Part shown: piece by piece, positions 35,602 to 44,630 of the stretch
Numbering within the stretch: position 1 is the first letter of the stretch
How the letters are laid out: every line of letters starts with the position of its first letter
DNA from: Chryseobacterium sp. CH21
GTDB lineage: Bacteria > Bacteroidota > Bacteroidia > Flavobacteriales > Weeksellaceae
Reading direction: 5' to 3'
Assembly (NCBI RefSeq): GCF_004119445.1
Contig: NZ_QICI01000062.1
Coordinates: 1 to 64,000, forward strand
DNA length: 64,000 nucleotides
The notes under the pieces: generated by a model
The model's database searches: none
Told to the model about the DNA's origin: nothing
Seen by the model: the letters and a program-made list of their open reading frames with translations, nothing else
Program-made: the position numbers and the translations under genes

Positions 35602-36201
35602 ATGAAAGCACTGACACAAAAGAATGGAAGAAATACAAGCTATTTTGAAATCAAAGAAGATGGTGTCTTTGTAAAGAATAGTTTTACCAAGGAGCTGCAT
35701 GAATATAAAGTTCATTTTGCAGATATTTATGATGATGAGACTGTCTTTAGAAAAACAAAAGATTGGGTGCTTTTGGCAATTGCTGTATCCGTTGTATTCA
35801 ATTCCATATTGCTTACGATTGTGATTAACCAAACTTATCACCTCTCTGCTTCATCAGGAATGGTTGTTTTTGTGATTGCTCTGTTTCCGTCTCTTATTGT
35901 AACCGGGTTGTGTAATAATGAATTCAAAGCAGTGAGTTCTAAGAGTCTGGCCGCTGCAAAGCCAATTAATTTTTCCTATTCTAAAAAAGAAATGGAAGAA
36001 GTAGATGCTTTTATTGATGAAATTAAGAAGTGCAGAAAAGATTATTACCTGAAGGAGTATTATAGAGTTGACAATCTGATTCCTATACATACTCAGATTG
36101 CAAGAATTCACTGGCTTTATGAAAGTAAATATATTTCAGAAAGTGATGCTCAATTTATTATTGATGAGCTTGAAACACAAAGAATAATTAAAGGCTTATA
36201 A
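35602..36201 (+). CDS. Hypothetical protein with two membrane helices
   Basis: The 199-residue protein has an N-terminal soluble part (about 1-50), a pair of membrane helices at about 56-76 and 84-104, and a C-terminal helical domain rich in charged residues (KKEMEEVDAFIDEIKKCRK). The C-terminus ends with YISESDAQFIIDELETQR, resembling short helix-hairpin segments in PH-like and SHOCT-type proteins, but I cannot assign a family. It lies 12 bases after uvrA and may be cotranscribed; no repair role is implied by its sequence. Confidence 0.65.
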   Translation: MKALTQKNGRNTSYFEIKEDGVFVKNSFTKELHEYKVHFADIYDDETVFRKTKDWVLLAIAVSVVFNSILLTIVINQTYHLSASSGMVVFVIALFPSLIVTGLCNNEFKAVSSKSLAAAKPINFSYSKKEMEEVDAFIDEIKKCRKDYYLKEYYRVDNLIPIHTQIARIHWLYESKYISESDAQFIIDELETQRIIKGL

Positions 36202-36209
36202 ATCATTCA

Positions 36210-36240
36210 AAAAGAATCTGCTAATGCAGGTTCTTTTTTT
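36210..36240 (+). terminator. Terminator of the uvrA transcript
   Basis: The stem AAAAGAATCTGC/GCAGGTTCTTTT (one G-T pair) with a four-base loop leads into Ts. Confidence 0.8.
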
Positions 36241-36368
36241 ATATCTAGCTTTCTGAAATTAATACTATAACAAAAAACAAGATAATTTGCTTTAAAACTT
36301 ACCTTCCAATGTTAATTTTTCAATTATTTTAAAAATTTATATTATTGATAATCAATTTATTACACTTT

Positions 36369-36427
36369 AATGTTAACTCAATGTTAACTGAATGTAAAAT
36401 TAATATGAATTATTTTTAATAACTTTG
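36369..36427 (+). promoter_or_regulatory. Tandem 11-mers overlapping the promoter of the TonB-C-like gene
   Basis: AATGTTAACTC, AATGTTAACTG and AATGTAAAATT follow one another at 36369-36401, one helical turn apart, and a -7 box TAACTTTG is at 36420-36427. The repeats occupy the -33 region where no TTG is present, so they may bind an activator or repressor. Function is inference. The remaining upstream gap (36241-36368) is AT-rich without a gene. Confidence 0.45.
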
Positions 36428-36476
36428 GTTAAGAGATACAAAAATAAGTTAGTATAATATTTAAAACCAGTTAGTT

Positions 36477-36881
36477 ATGAAAAATAGAATTCAAATATTG
36501 ATGGCTTCACTTTTCGTTTGCGGATTTGCTGCTGTTTTGAACACTGCTAAAGCTCAAACTACAGATCATAATACCATTCAGGAAATTCAGCTGAACAGAA
36601 GTGAAACATTTAATGATATCAGAAATAAATTAGAAGCCAATTTTGACTTTACCAACCCGGATTATAAACAGGGAACCGTAAACTCAGTGGTGAAATTTGA
36701 TATTGCAAGAAATGGGAAGATTGTTAATGTTCACTCCAGTGGAGATTGCAAAACAGTAAGCAAAGAAATTGAAACCGTATTAAGCGATCTTGATTATAGA
36801 GTAGATCGTAATAAACTAACTGATAACATGGTTGCTTACACTTACGTAATGCCAGTGACAGTAGAGATCCACAGCAGATAG
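36477..36881 (+). CDS. Secreted TonB C-terminal-like domain protein
   Basis: The 134-residue protein has a signal peptide (about residues 1-26, ending LNTAKA) and a small alpha/beta domain with VVKFDIARNGKIVNVHSSGD, which resembles the core of the TonB C-terminal domain (strand-turn-strand with NGKI). It lacks the N-terminal membrane anchor and proline-rich spacer of true energy-transducing TonB, so it is a stand-alone periplasmic domain of unknown role. It lies upstream of the double-glycine peptide gene but has its own promoter region. Confidence 0.7.
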   Translation: MKNRIQILMASLFVCGFAAVLNTAKAQTTDHNTIQEIQLNRSETFNDIRNKLEANFDFTNPDYKQGTVNSVVKFDIARNGKIVNVHSSGDCKTVSKEIETVLSDLDYRVDRNKLTDNMVAYTYVMPVTVEIHSR

Positions 36882-36963
36882 TATTCAATCATATTATTCA
36901 ATAATATGTGAATAATGAAAACTTATCAGATTAAGTTGTAATAAAGGATAAACATCAAGGTTT

Positions 36964-36971
36964 TAATTTTG
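36964..36971 (+). promoter_or_regulatory. Putative -7 box of the double-glycine peptide gene
   Basis: TAATTTTG matches the consensus 23 bases before the ATG; a TTG is found only about 25 bases further upstream, slightly too far. Confidence 0.4.
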
Positions 36972-36994
36972 GATTACCATAAAATTAAAACGAT

Positions 36995-37129
36995 ATGAAA
37001 AATTTAAAAAAGCTGGCAAAGTCAGATTTGAAGTCAGTGTACGGAGGAGAACCTAAAAAATACTGTACGTTTTGCGAATGGGCAAATAAAGTAATTTGCA
37101 GTAATATTCCAATCGTTCAATGCCCCTAA
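36995..37129 (+). CDS. Double-glycine leader peptide, bacteriocin/RiPP-like, four cysteines
   Basis: The 44-residue peptide begins MKNLKKLAKSDLKSVYGG, a leader ending in Gly17-Gly18 of the type found on bacteriocin-like and RiPP precursors that are abundant in Chryseobacterium. The 26-residue core after the double glycine contains cysteines at 24, 27, 35 and 43, an aromatic patch (YCTFCEW) and ends QCP. Such peptides are normally cleaved and exported by C39 peptidase-ABC transporters, and some are modified. No transporter or modifying enzyme is encoded in this window. It has its own -7 box and a terminator seven bases after the stop. Function is unknown. Confidence 0.75.
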   Translation: MKNLKKLAKSDLKSVYGGEPKKYCTFCEWANKVICSNIPIVQCP

Positions 37130-37133
37130 AAAA

Positions 37134-37158
37134 TAAAGCCGCTTTTATAAGCGGCTTA
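37134..37158. terminator. Bidirectional terminator between the peptide gene and the minus-strand lipoprotein
   Basis: The stem AAGCCGCTT/AAGCGGCTT with a four-base loop has T-rich sequence on the exit side of both strands. Confidence 0.8.
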
Positions 37159-37162
37159 CCTA

Positions 37163-37704
37163 TTATTTTGTATTTTGAACAAACTCTGTTAATCTTGATC
37201 TAAGATCGTTAGAGTTTCCTATTGTATCAAAAGTAACATTATCTACTCTCCATCCTTTCTCCGTATTGGTAAGATGTACCGTATCCATCCATGTTACTTT
37301 AGGCTCAGCCATATTGTATTCAAAAGCCACCAATGCTTCAGCCGTATTATCTTGTACTTTGACAGACTTTATTGTATAACTTGTAAACCCTTCATACAGA
37401 CTGGAAAAAATAGCTCCTTCAAAGATTAAAGGTTTTTCGTCAGGATGATCACTTTTTTTCACCTTCTCAATATCTGCTTTTGATGCATGTATTGCTTCAT
37501 CTAAAACTTTTTTAAAATCCTGTGAAAACAAACTGTCAGGAATCGGGTGGTTGTATATAGCTTCATTAGATTTTCCATACTGCGTGTAAAGTTCATTTAC
37601 TTTTTCCTTGATAGCTGCATCTGAAGAGGGAGAAGGTTTAGGCCCATTTTTTTGCAGGATGCAAAGAATAGGATAATTCCTAAAAAGAGAAATACTTTTT
37701 TCAT
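37163..37704 (-). pseudogene. Lipoprotein of unknown function, frameshifted after the lipobox
   Basis: On the minus strand ATG 37704 opens a lipoprotein signal MKKVFLFLGIILFFASCKK. The frame should continue NGPKPSPSSDAAIKEKVNEL and so on into the open frame 37531-37163 (PDSLFSQDFKKVLDEAIHAS), giving about 180 residues. The shift lies in the run of T on the + strand at 37647-37653 (seven instead of eight). The C-terminal domain (VKVQDNTAEALVAFEYNMAE...TWMDTVHLTNTEKGWRVDN) looks like the DUF3828/NTF2-like fold of small Bacteroidota lipoproteins. No function can be given. Confidence 0.8.
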
Positions 37705-37824
37705 TTGATGGTATTTTTTGTGCTATTTATCAGAATCCTAAGCTCAAAATGTATACCAAAATCTGTTCATGAAATATTTTTTATGAATCACAAAAATCAA
37801 TACATTTGAGTAGATAAAAAAATT

Positions 37825-38337
37825 GTGGACCCTATTCTTAACGTCGCCCTCCGTTCTCTTTGCGTTTACCTTTTCATGGTAATTGCCATTCGTTTATTTG
37901 GTAAAAATCAGCTTTCTCAGCTCAATGCAGGAGATGTTGTGTTATTATTGTTAATTTCAAATGCTGTTCAGAACGCAATGGTAGGCCCTGATACCTCTCT
38001 TCAGGGAGGAATTATTGCGGCATTGGTTTTGTTTGCTGCTAACTTCATTTTAAAAAGAATTATGTTTTCCAATCGTTCTTTTCAGACTTTTATGGAAGAT
38101 GAACCTGTAATTCTGATCAGAGACGGAATTGCAGATCAGGCTGCCCTGAACAGGGTAAAGATCACCGAAAGTGAATTGGAAGAGGCCATCAGAGAACACG
38201 GAATTGAAGACATGCATAATGTAAAGCTTTCCGTTATGGAAGTGGATGGAAATATCAGCGTTGTTTCTCAGGATGAGAAGAGTAAACAGACTCACTATTC
38301 GAGAATTAAAAGAAAAATGAAAAGAAAATACCATTAA
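37825..38337 (+). CDS. DUF421 (YetF-type) membrane protein
   Basis: The 170-residue protein has three N-terminal membrane helices (about 6-24, 36-53 and 60-76) and a C-terminal cytoplasmic DUF421 domain, with the family features RLFGKNQLSQLNAGDVVLLL, SNAVQNAMVG and EDEPVILIRDG, followed by ITESELEEAIREHGI and LSVMEVDGNISVV. Bacillus YetF and relatives are poorly understood; members have been linked to envelope or sporulation functions. The GTG start at 37825 is the only good one. The acetyltransferase gene starts five bases after its stop. Confidence 0.87.
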   Translation: MDPILNVALRSLCVYLFMVIAIRLFGKNQLSQLNAGDVVLLLLISNAVQNAMVGPDTSLQGGIIAALVLFAANFILKRIMFSNRSFQTFMEDEPVILIRDGIADQAALNRVKITESELEEAIREHGIEDMHNVKLSVMEVDGNISVVSQDEKSKQTHYSRIKRKMKRKYH

Positions 38338-38342
38338 ATACG

Positions 38343-38834
38343 ATGAATTACGAATTAAGAGAAATGCTTCCCAGTGACGAAGTAAGAGTGCTTGAGATCT
38401 TCCGACAGGGAATAGACAGTGGAATTGCCACTTTGGAAACAGAAGTTCCTACTCCGGAAGCCTGGAGCATGGAATATTTCAATGACTGCCGATGGGTGCT
38501 GGAAAATGAAAATAATGAAGTAATAGGATGGTGCGCATTGAAGCCTTTCAGTAAAAGAGAAAGTTTTAAAGGAGTGGCAGAAGTAAGCATTTATTTCGAT
38601 AAAGAATACCAAGGCAAAGGATTGGGTTCCATATTGCTTAAAAAGATAATTCTGGATAGCGAAGACCACGGATTCTGGACATTACAGACCAATCTCTTCT
38701 CCGAAAATGAACTGGCCATTAAATCCCATCAGAAAAACGGCTTCAGAACAGTGGGAGTTCGTAAAAAAATCGGCAAGCTCAATGGAGAATGGAAAGATCT
38801 TGTCCTGATGGAGAAAAGAAGCGAAACAATTTAA
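38343..38834 (+). CDS. GNAT N-acetyltransferase, phosphinothricin acetyltransferase-like
   Basis: The 163-residue protein shows the phosphinothricin/methionine-sulfoximine acetyltransferase pattern: YELREMLPSDEVRVLEIFRQ at the N-terminus, WCALKPF, the beta4-beta5 acetyl-CoA site VSIYFDKEYQGKGLGSILL (Q/R-x-x-G-x-G/A motif) and a C-terminal HQKNGFRTVGVRKKIGKLNG. It would transfer an acetyl group to a small amine, in the cytoplasm. It is five bases from the DUF421 gene, so probably cotranscribed. The natural substrate is not known. Confidence 0.87.
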   Translation: MNYELREMLPSDEVRVLEIFRQGIDSGIATLETEVPTPEAWSMEYFNDCRWVLENENNEVIGWCALKPFSKRESFKGVAEVSIYFDKEYQGKGLGSILLKKIILDSEDHGFWTLQTNLFSENELAIKSHQKNGFRTVGVRKKIGKLNGEWKDLVLMEKRSETI

Positions 38835-38875
38835 ATAATCATAAATGATGAATTTGTTTGATAAGCACACTAATC

Positions 38876-38932
38876 TCCAAAACAAAATTCACCATTGACT
38901 TGCGAAGCAATATTGACCATTGACGATAATAA
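38876..38932. repeat. Dispersed intergenic repeat, CACTATTGAC word family, copy 3
   Basis: The words AAAATTCACCATTGAC and CTTGCGAAGCAATATTGACC match the copies at 1428-1518 and 12641-12731 in permuted order. Confidence 0.6.
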
Positions 38933-39014
38933 GAGTATATACTACAACTTTTAACTTTCATTTTTGGCATTAACATTGATATATTTCGCTATCGAAATTG
39001 AAAAAGTGAAAGTA

Positions 39015-39236
39015 ATGAGAAGTATGTTGAAAATTGTAGGGGCAGGCGTAGTCCTGTTAATGCTGTCCTCATGTGTAGTGCACGAACCTCATGGAAGAAG
39101 AATGCCGCCGGGACACGCAAAAAGGTATTATGGTGGAAGTGCAAGATACTATGCACCTGGCCAGGTTCAGAAAGTCTATATTTATGAAGAGCGTGGCCAT
39201 CATCATAGAGGCCGTGGCCGTGGACATCACAGATAA
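39015..39236 (+). CDS. Small Arg/His/Tyr-rich lipoprotein
   Basis: The 73-residue protein has a lipoprotein signal MRSMLKIVGAGVVLLMLSSC with the lipobox LSSC (Cys20). The mature part is rich in His, Arg, Gly and Tyr and ends ERGHHHRGRGRGHHR. ATG 39015 is chosen because the signal starts there; the longer frame upstream has no merit. Similar histidine- and arginine-tailed lipoproteins are common in Flavobacteriia and are annotated as quinol oxidase subunit 4-like or hypothetical; no function is proposed. A terminator follows at once. Confidence 0.65.
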   Translation: MRSMLKIVGAGVVLLMLSSCVVHEPHGRRMPPGHAKRYYGGSARYYAPGQVQKVYIYEERGHHHRGRGRGHHR

Positions 39237-39240
39237 AAAA

Positions 39241-39269
39241 GAAAAGCACTGATAATTCAGTGCTTTTTT
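39241..39269 (+). terminator. Terminator after the Arg/His-rich lipoprotein
   Basis: The stem AAAAGCACTGA/TCAGTGCTTTT is followed by Ts; it may also serve the convergent minus-strand gene. Confidence 0.85.
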
Positions 39270-39277
39270 ATGATCAA

Positions 39278-39592
39278 TTATAATCTCGATTTTTTGGGAT
39301 TCAGGAAAGTGTTAAAAATCATAACTTCCTGTCCGAATTTCTTCTCGATCCTTTCCGAAATATTCAAAAGTTCACTTTGAATGAAGTCTTCCCGCAGTTC
39401 ATCATTATCAAAGATTAACAGAAGATTATAATTTTTACCTTCTTCAATAAAATCACTGTGTACTTCAGAAAGAATATATTTATTTACATCCATCAGGTTT
39501 TCCGTCATTAAAACCAGTGTTTCATCAATATAATTTTCCCATTCTTCCAGGTTATCTTTTGTACAGTGGAAAGTTATACTTAATACGCTCAT
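39278..39592 (-). CDS. DUF4286 family protein
   Basis: The 104-residue protein has the small alpha/beta DUF4286 fold (ferredoxin-like or ABM-like): a starting strand VLSITFHCTKDNLEEWENYI, central YILSEVHSDFIEEGKNYNLL, and a C-terminal FGQEVMIFNTFLN. It lacks signal peptide and membrane helices and is probably cytosolic. Members are widespread in Bacteroidota and have no known function. It is divergent from gyrA, with 148 bases between the starts, a region that must hold both promoters. Confidence 0.85.
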   Translation of the reverse strand: MSVLSITFHCTKDNLEEWENYIDETLVLMTENLMDVNKYILSEVHSDFIEEGKNYNLLLIFDNDELREDFIQSELLNISERIEKKFGQEVMIFNTFLNPKKSRL

Positions 39593-39740
39593 TTTTTATG
39601 AATTTTTAAGATTTTTTGGATAAATTCTACAGCAAAAATCGGCATTTTTTTCGTAAATTAGCCCGTTAATAAAAATTGGAAATAAATAATTTTCAGACTT
39701 ACAGCTAAAGGTTTGAATATCATTACAATAAAATTTGTTT

Positions 39741-42329
39741 ATGCAAAAAGAAGGAGAAAGACTGATTCCTATCAACATTGTTGATGAAATGAAGTCGTCT
39801 TATATCGATTATTCGATGTCCGTTATCGTTTCAAGAGCGTTACCGGATGTAAGAGACGGCTTGAAACCCGTTCATAGAAGAGTACTTTATGGTATGTATG
39901 GATTAGGGGTGTTTTCTAATAGAAAATATTTAAAATCTGCGAGAATTGTTGGGGACGTTTTGGGTAAATATCACCCGCACGGAGATTCCTCTGTTTACGA
40001 TGCTATGGTAAGAATGGCTCAGGACTGGAGCTTACGTTATCCTCAGGTAGACGGGCAGGGTAACTTCGGTTCAATGGATGGTGACCCGCCTGCAGCAATG
40101 CGTTATACTGAGGCAAGATTGAAAAAAATCTCTGATGAGGTTCTTGCTGACCTGGACAAAGAAACAGTTGATTTCCAGAATAACTTTGACGACAGTTTAC
40201 AGGAGCCGACAGTAATGCCTACCAAAGTTCCAAACCTTTTGGTAAACGGTACTTCAGGTATTGCAGTAGGGATGGCGACCAATATGGCGCCACACAACTT
40301 ATCTGAGTCAGTAGATGCTATCTGTGCTTATATTGATAATAAAGAAATTACAATTGATGAGCTGATGCAGCATATCATTGCTCCGGATTTCCCTACAGGT
40401 GGTATCATCTATGGATATGATGGTGTAAGAGATGCTTTCCATACAGGAAGAGGTAGAGTAGTTCTAAGAGCTAAGGTTAACTTTGAAGAAATCGGAAACA
40501 GAAACGCTATTATCGTTACTGAAATTCCTTATCAGGTGAACAAAGCTGAAATGATCGCCAGAACAGCAGAACTTGTTAAAGACGAAAAAATCCCTGGTAT
40601 CCACGAGATCAGAGACGAATCGGATAGAAAAGGACTTCGCGTTGTATACGAATTGAAAAATGATGCAATCCCGAATGTTGTTCTTAACCTATTATATAAA
40701 TATACAGCACTTCAGACTTCTTTCAGTGTCAATAACATTGCATTGGTACACGGAAGACCGGAGCAGCTGAATCTTAAAGATATCATTCATCACTTTGTAG
40801 AGCACAGACATGAGGTAATCGTAAGAAGAACTCAGTATGAGCTTAAAAAAGCAAAAGAAAGAGCGCACATTCTTGAAGGATTCATGAAAGTGATCGGAAC
40901 TCAGGATGCTTTAGACAGAGCCATTTCTATTATCCGCCACAGTGCAAACCCTCAGGCTGCAAAAGAAGGCTTGATCGAGGCATTTGAACTTTCTGATATT
41001 CAGGCGCAGGCGATTCTTGATCTTAGATTAGCTCGTCTGACAGGAATGGAGCTTGACAAGATCCGTGATGAATATGATGCGATTATGAAAGAAATTGAAA
41101 ATTTAGAAGATATCTTAGCCAACGAGCCAAGAAGATTCCAGATTATCAAAGACGAATTGATCGAAATCAAAGAAAAATACGGAGATGAAAGAAGAACTGA
41201 GATTGATTATTCAGGAGGAGAAATGTCTATCGAAGATATTATTCCGAACGAATCTGTAGTTCTTACAATTTCTCATGCAGGATATATCAAGAGAACCTCA
41301 CTTTCAGAATATAAAATTCAAAGTAGAGGAGGTGTAGGAAACAAAGCGGCAACAACAAGGGATTCTGATTTCCTTGAGTATATTGTTTCTGCTACCAACC
41401 ACCAGTATATGTTATTCTTTACAGAAAAAGGAAGATGTTACTGGTTAAGAGTGTTTGAAATTCCTGAAGGCTCCAAAACAGCAAAAGGAAGAGCAGTACA
41501 AAACCTGATCAACATTGAACCGGACGATAAGATCAAGGCATATATCAGAACCAACAACCTGAAGGATTCAGAATATGTCAATCAAATGAGTGTTGTGATG
41601 GTAACCAAAAACGGTACAATCAAGAAAACATCATTAGAGGCTTATTCAAGACCGAGAGTAAATGGAGTAAATGCTATTGAGATCAGAGATAATGACCAGT
41701 TATTAGGAGCTTACCTTACGAACGGAACATCTCAGATTATGATCGCTACTAAAAACGGTAAATGTATCCGTTTCCCTGAAGAAAAAGTAAGAGAAGTAGG
41801 AAGAGGATCTATCGGGGTGAGAGGTATCTTGCTTGAAGATGGTGATGAAGCTATTGGTATGATAGTTGTGAATGATGTAGAGAACGAAACAGTACTTGTA
41901 GTCTCTGAAAAAGGATACGGAAAGAGAACTGCAGTAGAAGACTACAGAATTACCAACAGAGGAGGAAAAGGAGTTATCACCCTGAACATTACTGAAAAAA
42001 CAGGAAATCTTATCGCTATTCAGAACGTAACAGATGAAGATGGATTGATGATCATCAATAAATCTGGTGTTGCCATCAGAATGGGAATGGATGAAATGAG
42101 AGTAATGGGTAGAAATACGCAGGGAGTGAAGCTGATTAACCTTAAGAAAAATGACGAAATTGCAGCCATTGCAAAAGTAGAAATGGATAAAGATGTAGAA
42201 GAAGATTCTGAAGAACTTGAAGAAGGGGAAGAAGGAGTAGGAACACTATTTGATGATCAGGAAGAGAATACAGCACCTCAGGCTGAAAATGAAAATACAG
42301 CAGAGGAAAATCCTGATTCTGAAGAATAA
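39741..42329 (+). CDS. gyrA: DNA gyrase subunit A
   Basis: The 862-residue protein is the breakage-reunion subunit of DNA gyrase, which introduces negative supercoils. The catalytic tyrosine is Tyr122 in [10 protein letters not shown]. The quinolone-determining region [20 protein letters not shown] keeps Ser83 and Asp87 at the E. coli positions. The C-terminal DNA-wrapping pinwheel has the GyrA-box-like NRGGKG. The protein ends in an acidic tail rich in Glu and Asp. The start ATG 39741 is preferred to the TTG 39735. The gene is followed 30 bases later by a TPR protein gene. Assignment is certain. Confidence 0.98.
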   Translation: MQKEGERLIPINIVDEMKSSYIDYSMSVIVSRALPDVRDGLKPVHRRVLYGMYGLGVFSNRKYLKSARIVGDVLGKYHPHGDSSVYDAMVRMAQDWSLRYPQVDGQGNFGSMDGDPPAAMRYTEARLKKISDEVLADLDKETVDFQNNFDDSLQEPTVMPTKVPNLLVNGTSGIAVGMATNMAPHNLSESVDAICAYIDNKEITIDELMQHIIAPDFPTGGIIYGYDGVRDAFHTGRGRVVLRAKVNFEEIGNRNAIIVTEIPYQVNKAEMIARTAELVKDEKIPGIHEIRDESDRKGLRVVYELKNDAIPNVVLNLLYKYTALQTSFSVNNIALVHGRPEQLNLKDIIHHFVEHRHEVIVRRTQYELKKAKERAHILEGFMKVIGTQDALDRAISIIRHSANPQAAKEGLIEAFELSDIQAQAILDLRLARLTGMELDKIRDEYDAIMKEIENLEDILANEPRRFQIIKDELIEIKEKYGDERRTEIDYSGGEMSIEDIIPNESVVLTISHAGYIKRTSLSEYKIQSRGGVGNKAATTRDSDFLEYIVSATNHQYMLFFTEKGRCYWLRVFEIPEGSKTAKGRAVQNLINIEPDDKIKAYIRTNNLKDSEYVNQMSVVMVTKNGTIKKTSLEAYSRPRVNGVNAIEIRDNDQLLGAYLTNGTSQIMIATKNGKCIRFPEEKVREVGRGSIGVRGILLEDGDEAIGMIVVNDVENETVLVVSEKGYGKRTAVEDYRITNRGGKGVITLNITEKTGNLIAIQNVTDEDGLMIINKSGVAIRMGMDEMRVMGRNTQGVKLINLKKNDEIAAIAKVEMDKDVEEDSEELEEGEEGVGTLFDDQEENTAPQAENENTAEENPDSEE

Positions 42330-42359
42330 ATTGTACAATATAAATATAAAATAGTTATT

Positions 42360-43397
42360 ATGAAGAAACTAATTTTAGGAATGGCTATCGTAGCATCTGC
42401 TTTTGCTTTTGGGCAGAAAAAAGATGCCGCTGCTTTGAATGCTCAGCTTCAGGAAGCTAACAAAGTTGCTATGGATGCATATAATGCAAAGAATTATGCA
42501 GCAGCAGCACCGAAGTTTATTGAAGTTTATGACTTATTAAAGTCTAGCGGTCAGGACAACAAAATATATATGTATTATGCTGGTCTTAGCCACGCGTTAG
42601 CTAATAACAGTGACCAATCAATCAAAATTTATACAGACCTTGTTAATTCAGGATTTACAGGAGTAGAAACTACTTATACTGCTAAAGAAAAGAAAACAGG
42701 ACAAGTAGTAAATCTTGATAAATCCACTTGGGAGCTTATGAAGAAAAATTCTGACTATTCTGACTTCAAAACAGAGCAGACTAAAAGTATAGAACCAGAT
42801 TTGTATGAAACTTTGGCTTCATTACTTCTTAATGCGAAAAAAGGACCTGAAGCTCTTGCTGTTATTGAAAAAGGATTAGTGAAATTCCCGAACAGTGCTA
42901 AGCTTAAAGAAGCTCAGACTACAGCATACCTTCAGTCTGGAAACACGGATAAATTTGTTTCAGGATTAAAAGAACAGTTGGCTAAGAACCCAAGTGATCC
43001 TACAAACTGGTATAACCTTGGAGTTATGCAGGCAAAAAGCCCGGCTACTGTTAACGATGCGGTGGAATCATTCAAAAAAGCAATTGAGCTTAAACCTGAT
43101 TTCTCTGATGCCTACCAAAACTTAGTGTACACTACTATTGGTGATGATGCTAAAGTAGTAGCAGAAATTAATGCATTGAGAAAAGACAAGCCGGATGAAG
43201 CTTCTAAATTGATCGATGCAAGAAGAGAAAGATTTGGAAAAGCATTACCATACGCTGAAGGATGGTATAAAGCAAATCCAAAAAGCATTGACGCAGTTTC
43301 TGCATTAAAAGAAATTTATGTAGTAACTAAAAACATTGAAAAAGTTAAAGAAATGAAAGCGAAAGAAGCTGAACTTACAGCTGCTGGAGCAAAATAA
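42360..43397 (+). CDS. Periplasmic tetratricopeptide-repeat protein
   Basis: The 345-residue protein starts with a signal peptide (MKKLILGMAIVASAFAFGQ). It then contains several TPR units, such as AMDAYNAKNYAAAAPKFIEV, DLYETLASLLLNAKKGPEAL, and TNWYNLGVMQAKSPATVNDA, the last being the clearest. It is probably a periplasmic or outer-membrane-associated scaffold; the partner is unknown. It follows gyrA by 30 bases and probably belongs to the same transcript, ending at the strong terminator downstream. The ordering gyrA-TPR is typical in Flavobacteriia. Confidence 0.85.
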   Translation: MKKLILGMAIVASAFAFGQKKDAAALNAQLQEANKVAMDAYNAKNYAAAAPKFIEVYDLLKSSGQDNKIYMYYAGLSHALANNSDQSIKIYTDLVNSGFTGVETTYTAKEKKTGQVVNLDKSTWELMKKNSDYSDFKTEQTKSIEPDLYETLASLLLNAKKGPEALAVIEKGLVKFPNSAKLKEAQTTAYLQSGNTDKFVSGLKEQLAKNPSDPTNWYNLGVMQAKSPATVNDAVESFKKAIELKPDFSDAYQNLVYTTIGDDAKVVAEINALRKDKPDEASKLIDARRERFGKALPYAEGWYKANPKSIDAVSALKEIYVVTKNIEKVKEMKAKEAELTAAGAK

Positions 43398-43422
43398 TCA
43401 TTTTTTTATAATAACAGATATG

Positions 43423-43456
43423 AAAACCGGAACAGAAACGTTCCGGTTTTTTTTTA
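43423..43456 (+). terminator. Terminator of the gyrA-TPR unit
   Basis: The stem AAAACCGGAAC/GTTCCGGTTTT with a six-base loop is followed by nine Ts. Confidence 0.92.
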
Positions 43457-43537
43457 TTGTAAACAGAAAGTGTTTGCTGAGTTTCTTATTTGGATTCTAT
43501 GTTTCATGCAGGAGCTTTTAGATCTGTTATGAATTAT

Positions 43538-43570
43538 AAACCTAACAGGTTTTTAAAACCTGTTAGGTTT
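43538..43570. repeat. Dispersed palindrome, AGGTTTTTAAAACCT family, copy 1
   Basis: The arms AAACCTAACAGGTTTT and AAAACCTGTTAGGTTT are exact mirrors around one T. A second member with the same centre is at 61061-61098. There is no gene within; the surrounding gap (43457-43721) also holds a TATCTTTG -7 box (43697-43704) for menB. Confidence 0.8.
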
Positions 43571-43721
43571 AATTTATTCAACCGTGTTATGCAGTTTCTG
43601 CTGAAAATTTTTCATTGCGAATTCATGCATTCAAAATTTCTTTTTTTTATACAGATGAACCTTAAATTTCAACCTGAGAATTTCTCTGTAATTCCGTATC
43701 TTTGAGAAAAATTTTTATAAG

Positions 43722-44557
43722 ATGATCGAGTGGAAAACCGCCAAGGAATACGAAGATATTACCTATAAAAAATCTAACGGAGTAGCAAGAATTGCTTTCA
43801 ACAGACCAGAGGTTCGTAATGCTTTCAGACCTAAAACAACTTCAGAATTATACGATGCTTTTTATGACGCCTATGAAGATCCTTCCATAGGAGTGGTATT
43901 GCTTTCAGGAGAAGGGCCAAGTCCTAAAGATGGAGGATGGGCATTTTGCAGTGGAGGTGATCAGAAAGCAAGAGGACACCAGGGATATGTAGGAGAAGAC
44001 GGAAGACACCGTTTGAATATCCTTGAAGTTCAGCGTCTGATCCGTTTCATGCCTAAAGTGGTTATTGCAGTAGTTCCGGGATGGGCAGTTGGTGGAGGAC
44101 ACTCACTTCACGTAGTATGTGACCTTACTTTAGCAAGTGAAGAACACGCTATTTTCAAGCAGACAGATGCTGACGTAACAAGTTTCGATGGTGGTTATGG
44201 TTCTGCTTACCTTGCTAAATGGTAGGACAGAAAAAAGCCCGTGAAATTTTCTTTTTAGGAAGAAATTATTCCGCTCAGGAAGCTTTCGAAATGGGAATGG
44301 TAAACAAAGTAGTTCCTCATGCAGAATTAGAAGATACCGCTTACGAATGGGCTCAGGAAATCCTGGCTAAATCTCCAACATCTATCAGAATGCTGAAATT
44401 CGCTATGAATCTTACAGACGATGGTATGGTAGGACAGCAGGTTTTTGCAGGAGAAGCTACACGTCTTGCCTATATGACAGAAGAAGCTCAGGAAGGAAGA
44501 AATGCATTCCTTGAAAAAAGAAAGCCCAACTTCGGAGAAGATCAATGGATATCTTAA
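43722..44557 (+). pseudogene. menB: 1,4-dihydroxy-2-naphthoyl-CoA synthase, frameshifted
   Basis: Frames 43722-44225 and 44219-44557 make one crotonase-fold enzyme of about 278 residues, which cyclises o-succinylbenzoyl-CoA in menaquinone synthesis. Conserved MenB segments are ARIAFNRPEVRNAFRPKT, GPSPKDGGWAFCSGGDQKAR, AVVPGWAVGGGHSLHVVCDL and SFDGGYGSAYLA, then [20 protein letters not shown]. The shift falls at three A (44217-44219); a fourth A joins ...SAYLAK to MVGQKK without loss. menA follows 73 bases later. Because menaquinone is essential for respiration in this group, a real loss would be surprising. Confidence 0.93.
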
Positions 44558-44630
44558 AAATATAATTGATAATTGATGAATGATGATTGAGATTATCATT
44601 TATCAATTATCGCTTATCAATGATAAATTT

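Noticed and set aside
43490..43705. 71-codon open frame upstream of menB
   Set aside because: It runs through the dispersed palindrome and the menB promoter region and shows no protein-like features.
43722..44557. Two separate genes (short crotonase and a second enoyl-CoA hydratase-like ORF)
   Set aside because: The two frames are contiguous halves of one MenB with a perfect join after adding one A at 44217-44219.
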